Positions 27,009 to 35,653 of a DNA stretch of 64,000 nucleotides are shown here, in pieces; within the stretch, counting starts at the first letter, position 1, and every line of letters starts with the position of its first letter. The stretch is from Wocania ichthyoenteri Th78 (GTDB lineage: Bacteria; Bacteroidota; Bacteroidia; Flavobacteriales; Flavobacteriaceae). The position numbers and the translations under genes are program-made. A model generated the notes under the pieces. The model did no database searches. It was not told where the DNA came from and saw nothing but the letters and a program-made list of their open reading frames with translations. The stretch is from contig NZ_KN525716.1 in the NCBI RefSeq assembly GCF_000789235.1, forward strand, positions 372,001 through 436,000, given 5' to 3'.

Positions 27009-28436
27009 ATGAAAATTCTAGTAACAGGAGCAACAGGTTACATTGGTAAACGACTCATTCCTTTTTTAATACATGAAGGACATCAAGTGGTTTGTTGTGT
27101 TCGAGATAAACTTCGTGCAGACAAGAGTTATATAGAAGAAGAATTAATAGATATAGTTGAAGTAGATTTTTTAAAAACAGAAACTCTTAAAAACATTCCA
27201 AAAGACATTGATGTGGCGTATTATTTAATACACTCTATGTCTAATTCTTCAAAAAGTTTTGAATCTCTTGAAGAACGTTGTGCTATAAATTTTAAAAGCC
27301 AATTAGAAAAAACCCAAGTAAAACAGGTTATTTATTTAAGTGGTATAACAAATGAAGATGAGCTGTCGAAACATTTGCGTTCAAGATTAAATGTTGAGCA
27401 TACTTTGGCATCAAATCAGTATGCGACAACTATTTTCAAAGCTGGAATAATAGTAGGCTCTGGAAGTTCATCTTTTGAAATTATACGAGATTTAGTCGAA
27501 AAATTACCATTTATGATTGCCCCTAAGTGGTTAGACACTAAAACACAACCACTTGCAGTAAGGGATGTTTTAACTTTTTTATCTGGCGCTGCAGGAAATA
27601 AAACACTTTACAACAAAACTTATGATGTTTTTGGTCCAGAAATTTTAACCTACAAACAACTCTTATTGCAATTTGCAGAAGTACGAGATTTAAAACGTTA
27701 CATTTTAACTGTACCCGTAATGACACCAAAATTATCGTCTTACTGGTTGTATTTTGTAACCTCTACATCTTACAAGCTAGCATCAACTTTAGTAGATAGC
27801 ATGGGGGTTCAAATTATTGGAAAACCCAGTAATATCAATAAAATATTAGATGTCAAGCCGCTTACTTACAAACAAGCCGTTGCATTAGCTTTTGAAAAAA
27901 TAGAACAAAATAGTATAATTTCTAGCTGGAAAGATTCTATGGTTAGCAGTGGTAGATTACGCAATAGTTTACACAAATACATTAATGTGCCTAAATATGG
28001 CTGCTTTAAAGATTATAAAGAAAGACCTATAAATAATCCTAAAAAAACAATCGATAAAATTTGGGCTATCGGCGGTAAAACGGGTTGGTATTATGGTACA
28101 TTTTTATGGCGTATTAGGGGCTATATTGATAAACTTTTCGGTGGTATTGGTTTACGAAGAGGTCGTACAAATCCAACAGAATTACATGCTGGAGATGCGC
28201 TAGATTTTTGGAGAGTTATTTTTGCTGATAAAGCTCAACAAAAACTTTTACTTTATGCCGAAATGAGACTACCAGGTGAGGCTTGGTTAGAATTTAAAAT
28301 TGAAAATGGTATACTCAAACAAACCGCTACATTTAGACCATTAGGGCTTTTGGGGCGTATATATTGGTTTAGCGTACTTCCATTTCACGGTATTATATTT
28401 AAAGGAATGATTGATAAACTTTCTAAAGACTCATAA
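27009..28436 (+). CDS. SDR-type NAD(P)-binding protein with DUF2867 domain
   Basis: A 475-aa protein. The N-terminal atypical short-chain dehydrogenase has the glycine motif GATGYIGKRL at residues 7-16. The C-terminal DUF2867-like domain runs from about residue 320 to the end (WRIRGYIDKLFGGIGLRRGR, AEMRLPGEAWLEF). The reaction is unknown; relatives often occur near photolyase and carotenoid genes. It has its own dyad promoter matching that of the next operon. Confidence 0.85.
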   Translation: MKILVTGATGYIGKRLIPFLIHEGHQVVCCVRDKLRADKSYIEEELIDIVEVDFLKTETLKNIPKDIDVAYYLIHSMSNSSKSFESLEERCAINFKSQLEKTQVKQVIYLSGITNEDELSKHLRSRLNVEHTLASNQYATTIFKAGIIVGSGSSSFEIIRDLVEKLPFMIAPKWLDTKTQPLAVRDVLTFLSGAAGNKTLYNKTYDVFGPEILTYKQLLLQFAEVRDLKRYILTVPVMTPKLSSYWLYFVTSTSYKLASTLVDSMGVQIIGKPSNINKILDVKPLTYKQAVALAFEKIEQNSIISSWKDSMVSSGRLRNSLHKYINVPKYGCFKDYKERPINNPKKTIDKIWAIGGKTGWYYGTFLWRIRGYIDKLFGGIGLRRGRTNPTELHAGDALDFWRVIFADKAQQKLLLYAEMRLPGEAWLEFKIENGILKQTATFRPLGLLGRIYWFSVLPFHGIIFKGMIDKLSKDS

Positions 28437-28464
28437 ATTATTCTTATAGCTCTATAAACTATTT

Positions 28465-28507
28465 TGTTTAACTTATTTAAAATCACATTAAACATTTTGT
28501 ATATTTG
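28465..28507 (+). promoter_or_regulatory. Dyad promoter TGTTTAA-N16-TTAAACA, copy 2
   Basis: Arms at 28465-28471 and 28488-28494, again with a 16-base spacer. The −7 element TATATTTG (28500-28507) starts after a 5-base gap, exactly as in copy 1. No −33 TTG is visible. A ~170-base leader follows before the first gene at 28687. Confidence 0.65.
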
Positions 28508-28686
28508 CACTAATTGTTAATTTATGAGTAAACAAGTAGTTAAATAATTCTAAAAAAATAAAGTATTAAATTTTACTTAATAAACCTTATTAAAAAACAT
28601 AAATCTCATATAATTTATTATATTGGCAAATTATGAAAATAAGTGTTTTATATATACTTATTAAATTAGATTAAAGATTAAAAATT

Positions 28687-28902
28687 ATGGAGATTATTGA
28701 TAAAGCTTTAGAGTTTGAACAACGTAAACACACCTTTAAAACAACAAGTGAGCGTATTGAATCGTCTAGGGAAGTAAAAGAGTTAATATTAAGTTTAAAT
28801 ACCATTTATAAAGAGAAAAAAGACCCTGAAATTATGGATCTTATGAAACGCTTAACGGTTATTAAACAAAAAATTGAAAAAAGGCTAAAGGGCAGGCCAT
28901 AA
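28687..28902 (+). CDS. Small helical hypothetical protein
   Basis: A 71-aa, highly charged helical protein (MEIIDKALEFEQRKHTFKTT at the start, KRLTVIKQKIEKRLKGRP at the end). I do not recognise it. It opens a six-gene run with gaps of 23 bases or fewer. Its position suggests a stress-linked role, which is inference only. Confidence 0.7.
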   Translation: MEIIDKALEFEQRKHTFKTTSERIESSREVKELILSLNTIYKEKKDPEIMDLMKRLTVIKQKIEKRLKGRP

Positions 28903-28925
28903 AACAAAAAATGCCCTGAAACCAT

Positions 28926-29609
28926 ATGAAAACAATTATTGTAGTAGGTGGAAGTAAGGGCATTGGTAATGCCATTATAAGCAAATTAGTTAATTCCAGT
29001 AAAGTCGTAAATATTAGCAGAACCGTTCCTAACTTAGAGCATGCTAACTTAACTCATTATTCTTGCGACGTTATTCAAGAAAATTTACCTGAAATTGAAA
29101 CTGCCGACGGGCTTATTTATTGTCCGGGTAGCATCAACCTGAAGCCTATTTCTCGATTAAGTATAGACGATTTCAAAAACGATTTTGAAATCAATGTTTT
29201 GGGTGCTGTAAAAGTTATTCAAAAATATCTTCCCATACTTAAAACCAGAAACAAACCATCCATTTTACTTTTTAGCACTGTAGCTGCGAAACTAGGCATG
29301 CCATTTCATGCTAGTATTTCAACATCAAAATCTGGTGTAGAAGGTTTAGTGAAATCGTTAGGCGCAGAATTAGCACCAACCATTCGCATCAATGCTATTG
29401 CACCAACAGTCACAGATACGCAACTAGCTTCTAAACTGTTACGCAATGATAAAATGATAGAAAACATTACAGAAAGACATCCACTAAAAAAATTTTTAAA
29501 TCCTGAAGAAGTTGCAGATATGGCAACATTTTTAATGTCTGATAAAGCAGCTTCTATGTCTGGACAAGTATTCGAAATGGATTGCGGTATTGTAACTTTT
29601 AAAATATAA
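28926..29609 (+). CDS. Short-chain dehydrogenase/reductase
   Basis: A 227-aa SDR oxidoreductase. The cofactor motif is VVGGSKGIGNAI (residues 6-17), and YCPGSINL replaces the usual NNAG. At the catalytic position the typical Tyr-X-X-X-Lys is less clear: STVAAKLGMPFHASISTSKSGVE shows HASISTSK where YSASK is expected, so the tyrosine appears to be replaced by histidine. This weakens the case for standard catalysis. It is the second gene of the stress operon. Confidence 0.85.
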   Translation: MKTIIVVGGSKGIGNAIISKLVNSSKVVNISRTVPNLEHANLTHYSCDVIQENLPEIETADGLIYCPGSINLKPISRLSIDDFKNDFEINVLGAVKVIQKYLPILKTRNKPSILLFSTVAAKLGMPFHASISTSKSGVEGLVKSLGAELAPTIRINAIAPTVTDTQLASKLLRNDKMIENITERHPLKKFLNPEEVADMATFLMSDKAASMSGQVFEMDCGIVTFKI

Positions 29610-29611
29610 AT

Positions 29612-30151
29612 ATGAACCCCTTAAAAACGTTTATAGCTACTTTATTTTCAAGAGGAGAAAGCCATAAAGTAGTGAATGCTGATTCTATTTATGATATTGA
29701 GATAAATACACTTGATGGCAAAGCTTTAAACCTTTCAGAATTTAAAGGTAAATACATCCTTGTTGTAAATGTAGCTTCAAAATGCGGTTTCACCCCTCAA
29801 TATAAAGACTTACAAAACCTTCATGAAACTTATAAAGACAAACTTCAAATTATTGGCGTGCCATGTAATCAATTTGGAAAACAAGAACCTGATAACGAAG
29901 ATGCCATAAAATCGTTTTGCGAAATAAATTATGGCGTTACATTTTTAATAACTGAAAAAGTAGATGTAAAAGGAAGAAACCAACATCCTTTGTATATGTG
30001 GTTAACTCAAAAAAATAAAAACGGTCGTATAAATTCGTCTGTAAAATGGAACTTTCAGAAATATTTGATTGATACTAATGGAAATCTAATAGACTATTAT
30101 TTCTCTGCAACGAGTCCGTTAAATTCAAAAATTACAAAACACCTAAAATAA
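29612..30151 (+). CDS. Glutathione peroxidase family thiol peroxidase
   Basis: A 179-aa thioredoxin-fold peroxidase that reduces hydrogen or lipid peroxides. The catalytic position is a cysteine (Cys58 in VASKCGFTPQY), with the conserved Gln of CNQFGKQEP and the WNFQKYLID motif completing the active site. As in most bacteria, thioredoxin rather than glutathione is the likely reductant. It starts two bases after the SDR gene. Confidence 0.95.
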   Translation: MNPLKTFIATLFSRGESHKVVNADSIYDIEINTLDGKALNLSEFKGKYILVVNVASKCGFTPQYKDLQNLHETYKDKLQIIGVPCNQFGKQEPDNEDAIKSFCEINYGVTFLITEKVDVKGRNQHPLYMWLTQKNKNGRINSSVKWNFQKYLIDTNGNLIDYYFSATSPLNSKITKHLK

Positions 30152-30157
30152 AAAGCT

Positions 30158-30325
30158 ATGTTCGGATTGTTTAAAAAGAAAACTGAGGTTGAAAAACTAC
30201 AAGAGAAATATGAAAAACTAATGAAAGAATGGCATACATTATCAAGTATTAACCGTTCTGAAAGTGACAAAAAGTATGAAGAAGCAGAAGTTATAGCTAA
30301 ACAAATTGAAAATTTCAAGAAATGA
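30158..30325 (+). CDS. Lacal_2735-type small protein
   Basis: A 55-aa protein starting MFGLFKKKTEVEKLQEKY, then a coiled-coil-like helix rich in Glu and Lys. This opening matches the small flavobacterial family named Lacal_2735, whose function is unknown. The ATG is six bases after the peroxidase stop, and its TGA overlaps the TspO ATG by four bases, so translation is coupled. Confidence 0.75.
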   Translation: MFGLFKKKTEVEKLQEKYEKLMKEWHTLSSINRSESDKKYEEAEVIAKQIENFKK

Positions 30326-30783
30326 AACTATTTAAATATACTATCGTATTCTTAATTCTAAATTTTGGAGCTTTAGCCATTGGAAGTTGGCTTATGGATA
30401 ATGGACCACAGACCGATTGGTACACGAATTTAAATAAAGCACCTTGGACGCCCCCAGGTTGGGTTTTTGGAGCAGCTTGGACTACCATAATGGTTTGTTT
30501 TTCAATCTATATGGCACTTTTATATAAGATCATACCAAATACAAAGTTGAAAATTTTATTCTTAATTCAGTTTGTACTTAATATTATTTGGAATTACATT
30601 TTCTTTAATCAACATTTAATTACTCTTGGACTTATATGCATCACCCTATTAACTGGTATTATTGCCAAATTTTTATTCGATTATAAAAACGAGCTTAAAG
30701 CAAAAAGCTTGCTAATACTCCCCTATTTTATATGGTTATGTATAGCTACATCATTAAATGCCTACATACTTATCTACAACTAA
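30322..30783 (+). CDS. tspO: TspO/MBR family tryptophan-rich sensory protein
   Basis: A 153-aa membrane protein with five helices that binds porphyrins and is tied to oxidative and light stress. Signature features are WYTNLNKAPWTPPGWVFGAAWTTI in the first half, an aromatic-rich bundle, and the C-terminal LPYFIWLCIATSLNAYI. Length is normal. It overlaps the preceding gene by four bases. Confidence 0.95.
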   Translation: MKLFKYTIVFLILNFGALAIGSWLMDNGPQTDWYTNLNKAPWTPPGWVFGAAWTTIMVCFSIYMALLYKIIPNTKLKILFLIQFVLNIIWNYIFFNQHLITLGLICITLLTGIIAKFLFDYKNELKAKSLLILPYFIWLCIATSLNAYILIYN

Positions 30784-30787
30784 TTTT

Positions 30788-31249
30788 ATGAAAATTTACA
30801 GACTCCATAAAAAACAAAATTTACCTATAACTCTAGATGAGGCATGGGATTTTTTATCATCACCAGAAAACCTAAAAACCATTACACCAGATTATATGGG
30901 TTTCCATATTTTGTCTGGAGCAGACAGACCTATGTTTGCTGGTCAGATTATTCAATACATAGTAACACCTGTTTTAGGCATAAAAACCAAATGGGTTACA
31001 GAAATTACACATGTTGTCGACAAACATTATTTTGTTGACGAACAACGCTTTGGTCCCTATGCGCTTTGGCACCACAAACACTTTATTAAAGAAATTGATG
31101 GCGGTGTAGAAATGGAAGATATTATTGATTATAAAATTCCCTTTGGAATACTTGGTCAGTTAGCTCATCCCATTTTAGTTAAACCAAAACTGGAAGAAAT
31201 TTTTAATTACAGAACAAAAAAATTAGAAGTATTATTCGGTAAATATTAA
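30788..31249 (+). CDS. SRPBCC family ligand-binding protein
   Basis: A 153-aa START/Bet v1-like protein with the typical opening of this clade (ITLDEAWDFLSSPENLKTITPDYMGF). Such proteins bind hydrophobic ligands in a helix-grip fold; the ligand here is unknown. The ATG at 30788 is preferred because the ten residues upstream lie in tspO and are not conserved-looking. It is the last gene of the operon 28687-31249. Confidence 0.88.
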   Translation: MKIYRLHKKQNLPITLDEAWDFLSSPENLKTITPDYMGFHILSGADRPMFAGQIIQYIVTPVLGIKTKWVTEITHVVDKHYFVDEQRFGPYALWHHKHFIKEIDGGVEMEDIIDYKIPFGILGQLAHPILVKPKLEEIFNYRTKKLEVLFGKY

Positions 31250-31257
31250 TTTAAAAT

Positions 31258-31314
31258 GTCAGTTCGATTAATTCCGTTTTTTATCGGGATTGCATCGAGA
31301 AAAGCATCTTGACA
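31258..31314. repeat. Dispersed palindromic repeat, copy 2
   Basis: TGTCAGTTCGAT is paired with ATCGAG...TGACA, giving nested inverted arms across 57 bases between the SRPBCC and photolyase genes. Related copies occur at 6471-6512 and 34471-34522. It could act as a transcript end for the operon. Confidence 0.6.
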
Positions 31315-31356
31315 CAATTTTTATAAAAATTAATCGATGTGACAATAGTTATATAA

Positions 31357-32661
31357 ATGAAGAAAACAGTAAACATATTTTGGTTTCGTCGCGATTTAAG
31401 ATTAGAAGACAATCATGGACTATTTGAAGCTTTAAAAGGAAAACATAAGGTGCTTCCTATATTTATTTTCGATTCAGAAATACTGGATGCCTTACCAAAA
31501 AATGATACGAGAGTTACCTTTATTTACGAAACGCTTCAAAATATAAATACAAAGCTTAGCAATGAATACAAAAGTGGTATTGCTATGTTTTATGGCAAAC
31601 CTTTGGCTATCTATAAGCAATTAATTGAACAATACAACATAGAAAGCGTTTACACTAATCATGATTACGAACCTTATGCCAAAACACGCGACAAAGAAAT
31701 TGAGACGCTCTTAAACAACAACAATATTGACTTTAAAACCTATAAAGATCAAGTTGTTTTTGAAAAAAAGGAGGTTGTTAAAAGTGATGGTACACCATAT
31801 TTAGTTTACACACCATACATGAAGCGTTGGAAAGACACGTTTAAACCTTCTGATGTTAAATCTTTCCATTCGGAAGAATTATTAGATCATTTAATTACAA
31901 ACAAATCACTTCCAAATTTAAGTTTAAAAGATATTGGTTTTGAGCCTTCCCAACAAAGCATAAAACCCTATCAAGTCACTCCAAAATTAATACAAACCTA
32001 CGAAGCCACACGAAATTTCCCTGCTCAAGATAGTACATCACGATTAGGTCCGCATTTGCGTTTTGGTACCGTAAGCATTCGCAATATGGTAAAAAAAGCC
32101 ATGGCAGAAACCAACGAGGTATTTTGGCAAGAATTGATTTGGCGTGAGTTTTTTATGCAAACTCTTTGGCATTTTCCGCAGACACAAACCAAAAGTTTTA
32201 AACCCAAATACGACCGCATTATTTGGCGTAATAACGAAGTAGAATTTAAAGCATGGTGCGAAGGTAAAACTGGTTATCCTTTAGTTGATGCTGGTATGCG
32301 TCAATTAAATCAAACCGGGTTTATGCATAACCGTGTACGCATGTTAGTGGGTAGTTTTTTGTGTAAGCATTTACTAATCGATTGGCGTTGGGGCGAAGCC
32401 TATTTTGCCGAAAAACTCCACGATTACGATATGGCAAGTAATATTGGTAACTGGCAATGGGTAGCTGGTTGCGGTGTGGATGCCTCCCCATATTTTCGGA
32501 TTTTCAATCCCACAACTCAAATTAAAAAGTTTGATAAAAATTTGGAATACATCAATACCTGGCTACCAGATTTTCAAGAGCTTACCTACCCGTCACCAAT
32601 TGTAGATCATAAAATGGCACGCGAACGTTGCCTAAAAGTATATAAAGAAGCACTTAACTAA
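31357..32661 (+). CDS. phr: Deoxyribodipyrimidine photolyase (class I / cryptochrome family)
   Basis: A 434-aa flavoprotein that repairs UV-made pyrimidine dimers using blue light. The N-terminal photolyase domain starts NIFWFRRDLRLEDNHGLFEAL. The C-terminal FAD domain shows TSRLGPHLRFGTVSIR, WREFFMQTLWHFP, and GNWQWVAGCGVDASPYFRIFNP with its electron-transfer tryptophans. Length is a little short for the class but complete. It follows the oxidative-stress operon and fits a light-damage response. Confidence 0.95.
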   Translation: MKKTVNIFWFRRDLRLEDNHGLFEALKGKHKVLPIFIFDSEILDALPKNDTRVTFIYETLQNINTKLSNEYKSGIAMFYGKPLAIYKQLIEQYNIESVYTNHDYEPYAKTRDKEIETLLNNNNIDFKTYKDQVVFEKKEVVKSDGTPYLVYTPYMKRWKDTFKPSDVKSFHSEELLDHLITNKSLPNLSLKDIGFEPSQQSIKPYQVTPKLIQTYEATRNFPAQDSTSRLGPHLRFGTVSIRNMVKKAMAETNEVFWQELIWREFFMQTLWHFPQTQTKSFKPKYDRIIWRNNEVEFKAWCEGKTGYPLVDAGMRQLNQTGFMHNRVRMLVGSFLCKHLLIDWRWGEAYFAEKLHDYDMASNIGNWQWVAGCGVDASPYFRIFNPTTQIKKFDKNLEYINTWLPDFQELTYPSPIVDHKMARERCLKVYKEALN

Positions 32662-32804
32662 ACGCCATATTTTTTGATTCATTTTATAAATTATCAAATC
32701 GATAAAGTTAGTCCTATTTATATGACAAAAATCACTAAATATGGCATCGAAATATAATATATTTACAACTATGTTAAAATTTCGATAATCAAAATTTATG
32801 CTTT

Positions 32805-34472
32805 ATGACTGACTTACAAATTGCAAAAACCATTACACTTAAACCTATTTCAACCATTGCTAAAAAATTTGGTGTAGACCCAGAATATATTGAAATGTAT
32901 GGGAAGTATAAAGCAAAATTACCACTGCAAGCCATAAACAAACAAAACGCCGATAAAAGTAATTTAATCCTCGTTTCTGCTATTTCTCCAACACCAGCAG
33001 GCGAAGGAAAAACAACAATTTCTATTGGTTTATCAGAAGGTTTAAATCGGTTAAACAAAAAAACAACCGTGGTTTTAAGAGAGCCCTCTTTAGGGCCTAT
33101 TTTTGGTATAAAAGGTGGCGCAACTGGTGGCGGATACTCACAGGTGTTACCTATGGAAGATATCAATCTTCATTTTACAGGAGATTTTTCGGCTATTGAA
33201 AAAGCACATAATTTACTGTCTGCTATTATCGATAATAATATTCAAAGTAAAACAAACTCTTTATTTATAGACCCTAGAACAGTTGGCTGGAAACGTGTTA
33301 TAGACATGAACGATCGTGCGTTAAGACACATAATTGTTGGCTTAGGCGGCACAACATCTGGTATCCCTAGAGAAACAGGGTTTGATATTACTGCAGCATC
33401 AGAAATTATGGCTATTCTGTGTTTAGCCAAAAACTTAACCGACCTTAAAAATCGTTTGGGTAAAATTTTTATTGGCTACACCTTTAACAAAGCACCTATT
33501 TATGCTAAAGATTTAAAAGCCGAAGGTGCTATGGCAGCCTTACTAAAAGATGCTATAAAACCTAATTTAGTACAGACTATAGAAGGCAATCCTGCCATTA
33601 TTCACGGTGGCCCCTTTGCAAATATTGCACAAGGTACCAATTCTGTGATTGCAACATTAATGGGGATGTCGCATTCAGATTATACCGTAACCGAAGCTGG
33701 TTTTGGTTTCGATTTAGGTGCCGAAAAATTCTTTGATATTAAATGCCAAAGTGCTGGACTTAAACCTAAAACCGTTGTGCTTACCACAACCATTCGCGCC
33801 TTAAAATATCATGGTGGTGCCGATTTAAAATCGTTGACTACACCTAATCTTGATGCGCTTAAAAACGGACTTCCAAACTTAGAAAAACATTTGGAAAATA
33901 TTACAAAATTTAACGTCGCTCCAGTAATTGCTATCAATAGATTTGTATCTGACAGTGATGAAGAAATACAATTGATTAAAGATTTTGCAGCATCAAAAGG
34001 TCTTAAAGTGGCTTTGGCTGAAGTTTGGGCAAAAGGAGGCGAAGGCGCTTTAGAATTAGCACAATGTGTTATTGATGTTGTAGAATCGAAAACCTCAAAC
34101 TTTAAGCCTTTGTATAAATGGGAATCGAGCGTTACCGATAAAATAGAAACCATTGCTACAGAAATTTACGGCGCAGAACATGTGGACTATACGGCGAAAG
34201 CCAAAACACAATTAAAAAAAATTGCCGATTTAGGTTTAGAACAGCTACCTATTTGTATCGCTAAAACTCAAAAATCGTTATCTGATAACCCAAAATTATT
34301 AGGGCGACCAAAAGATTTCATCATTACCGTTAGAGAAATTGAAATCGCTGCTGGTGCAGGTTTTTTAATCCCAATTACAGGCGATATTATGCGTATGCCA
34401 GGGTTACCAGCACATCCGGCTTCTGAAAATATTGATATTAATGATGATGGAGAAATTACGGGGTTGTTTTAG
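32805..34472 (+). CDS. fhs: Formate-tetrahydrofolate ligase
   Basis: A 555-aa cytosolic enzyme that joins formate to THF with ATP to give 10-formyl-THF for one-carbon metabolism. The P-loop is TPAGEGKTTISIGL near residue 64. Further conserved segments are REPSLGPIFGIKGGATGGG, HGGPFANIAQGTNS and VREIEIAAGAGF. The C-terminal PITGDIMRMPGLP is also typical. Length matches the family. It is a single-gene unit. Confidence 0.97.
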   Translation: MTDLQIAKTITLKPISTIAKKFGVDPEYIEMYGKYKAKLPLQAINKQNADKSNLILVSAISPTPAGEGKTTISIGLSEGLNRLNKKTTVVLREPSLGPIFGIKGGATGGGYSQVLPMEDINLHFTGDFSAIEKAHNLLSAIIDNNIQSKTNSLFIDPRTVGWKRVIDMNDRALRHIIVGLGGTTSGIPRETGFDITAASEIMAILCLAKNLTDLKNRLGKIFIGYTFNKAPIYAKDLKAEGAMAALLKDAIKPNLVQTIEGNPAIIHGGPFANIAQGTNSVIATLMGMSHSDYTVTEAGFGFDLGAEKFFDIKCQSAGLKPKTVVLTTTIRALKYHGGADLKSLTTPNLDALKNGLPNLEKHLENITKFNVAPVIAINRFVSDSDEEIQLIKDFAASKGLKVALAEVWAKGGEGALELAQCVIDVVESKTSNFKPLYKWESSVTDKIETIATEIYGAEHVDYTAKAKTQLKKIADLGLEQLPICIAKTQKSLSDNPKLLGRPKDFIITVREIEIAAGAGFLIPITGDIMRMPGLPAHPASENIDINDDGEITGLF

Positions 34473-34522
34473 TTCTCGATACAATTCTCCTGCGTCGAAT
34501 TACTCGAACTGACTGGCTGACT
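34471..34522. repeat. Dispersed palindromic repeat, copy 3
   Basis: Reads, on the minus strand, GTCAGTTCGAGTAATTCGA... then GTATCGAGAACT, the clearest copy of the family. It begins at the fhs stop codon and folds into a long imperfect hairpin, so it may end the fhs transcript. It also marks the left edge of the accessory stretch. Confidence 0.65.
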
Positions 34523-34532
34523 AAAGGTTAAA

Positions 34533-34581
34533 AATACGTAGAAGTACGTATTGGTTTTATGGTAAGAAAATTCTAACTTCG
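34533..34581 (+). promoter_or_regulatory. Promoter and palindromic operator of the SIR2-HerA operon
   Basis: The perfect palindrome AATACGTA-GAAG-TACGTATT (34533-34552) touches the −33 TTG (34551-34553). A 20-base spacer leads to the near-consensus −7 TAACTTCG (34574-34581), and the SIR2 ATG is 37 bases further on. The placement suits an activator that binds next to −33. Confidence 0.55.
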
Positions 34582-34618
34582 TGAACTTGTGTTGGACTTG
34601 AACAAACCAAAAAATTGA

Positions 34619-35644
34619 ATGGAAAAAGAAGCTATATATAAACAACTTCAAGCTTGGACAAATAATATTCCACTCATAATTCTTGGAAGTGGAGCTTCTG
34701 TTCCTTTTAGGCTTCCTTCAATGTGGGTTTTAGGGGAACATATAAAAAACTCAATTAATTTTACTGATTCTCACGACCAATTTCAATTCAAAGAATTTAT
34801 CGCTGAATTTGACAAAACTGGAGATTTAGAATCAACTCTTACAAAACTTCAACTAAGACCAAACGTACTTAGTGAAATCGTAAATAAAACTTGGGAATTA
34901 GTAAGCAAATCTGATTTAGAAGCTTACGAACATTTTATTAAAAAAGATTTCGATTTTCCTTTAGCAAATCTTTTAGAATATTTTTTAAACACAGCCGGTA
35001 AAAAGGTTTCAATAATTACAACAAACTATGATAGGCTAGCCGAATATGCTTCGAGTATTGCTAAAGCAATTATTTGCAATGGGTATTCTCAAAATCTTAT
35101 AGGTCATTTTTCAAATAACATACAATCAAACAATTTAGCTTCTTTAAAAGGCTATAAGGGACAAGTAAATATTTGGAAAGTTCATGGTTCTCTAGATTGG
35201 TTTAAATCAAAAGAAGATGAAAACGTCCAATTACCAAATAGACAAAACATTCCAGAAAATTATAGCCCATTGATAGTTACTCCTGGATTAAGCAAGTATT
35301 CTGAAACACATAACGAGCCATACAGAACAATTTTTACCCAAGCTGATACTGAAATTGAACAAGCTAATGGTTTCTTGTGTATAGGTTATGGATTTAATGA
35401 TATTCATGTTCAACCAAAACTTATTACACAAATAAAGAATCAAAAACCAATTATAGTAATAACTAAAGAGCTTACTCCAAAAACAAAACAATCAATTATT
35501 GATAATAATTGTCAGAATTATATGCTGATCGAAGAAGCCAATTCAAAAGACACAAGAATTTTTTCTTCCAAATTTGGAGAGGTAATAATTGAAGATACTA
35601 GCTATTGGGAATTGGGTGAATACTTAAAACTAATAATTTCTTAA
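34619..35644 (+). CDS. SIR2-family NADase, defence protein (SIR2-HerA system)
   Basis: A 341-aa soluble SIR2-fold protein. NAD-binding and catalytic residues are visible: GSGAS (residues 23-27), TTNYDR (Asn136, Asp138), the catalytic His189 in VHGS, and GYGFND (256-261). In SIR2-HerA (Nezha) systems this subunit joins HerA in a complex and depletes NAD+ on phage infection, stopping growth. The herA gene starts nine bases downstream, as expected. The system assignment is from gene pair and family; activity is not shown here. Confidence 0.88.
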   Translation: MEKEAIYKQLQAWTNNIPLIILGSGASVPFRLPSMWVLGEHIKNSINFTDSHDQFQFKEFIAEFDKTGDLESTLTKLQLRPNVLSEIVNKTWELVSKSDLEAYEHFIKKDFDFPLANLLEYFLNTAGKKVSIITTNYDRLAEYASSIAKAIICNGYSQNLIGHFSNNIQSNNLASLKGYKGQVNIWKVHGSLDWFKSKEDENVQLPNRQNIPENYSPLIVTPGLSKYSETHNEPYRTIFTQADTEIEQANGFLCIGYGFNDIHVQPKLITQIKNQKPIIVITKELTPKTKQSIIDNNCQNYMLIEEANSKDTRIFSSKFGEVIIEDTSYWELGEYLKLIIS

Positions 35645-35653
35645 AACAACACT

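Noticed and set aside
28524-28547. Seven-codon frame MSKQVVK in the leader of the stress operon
   Set aside because: Too short to judge and no regulatory amino-acid run; left as chance.
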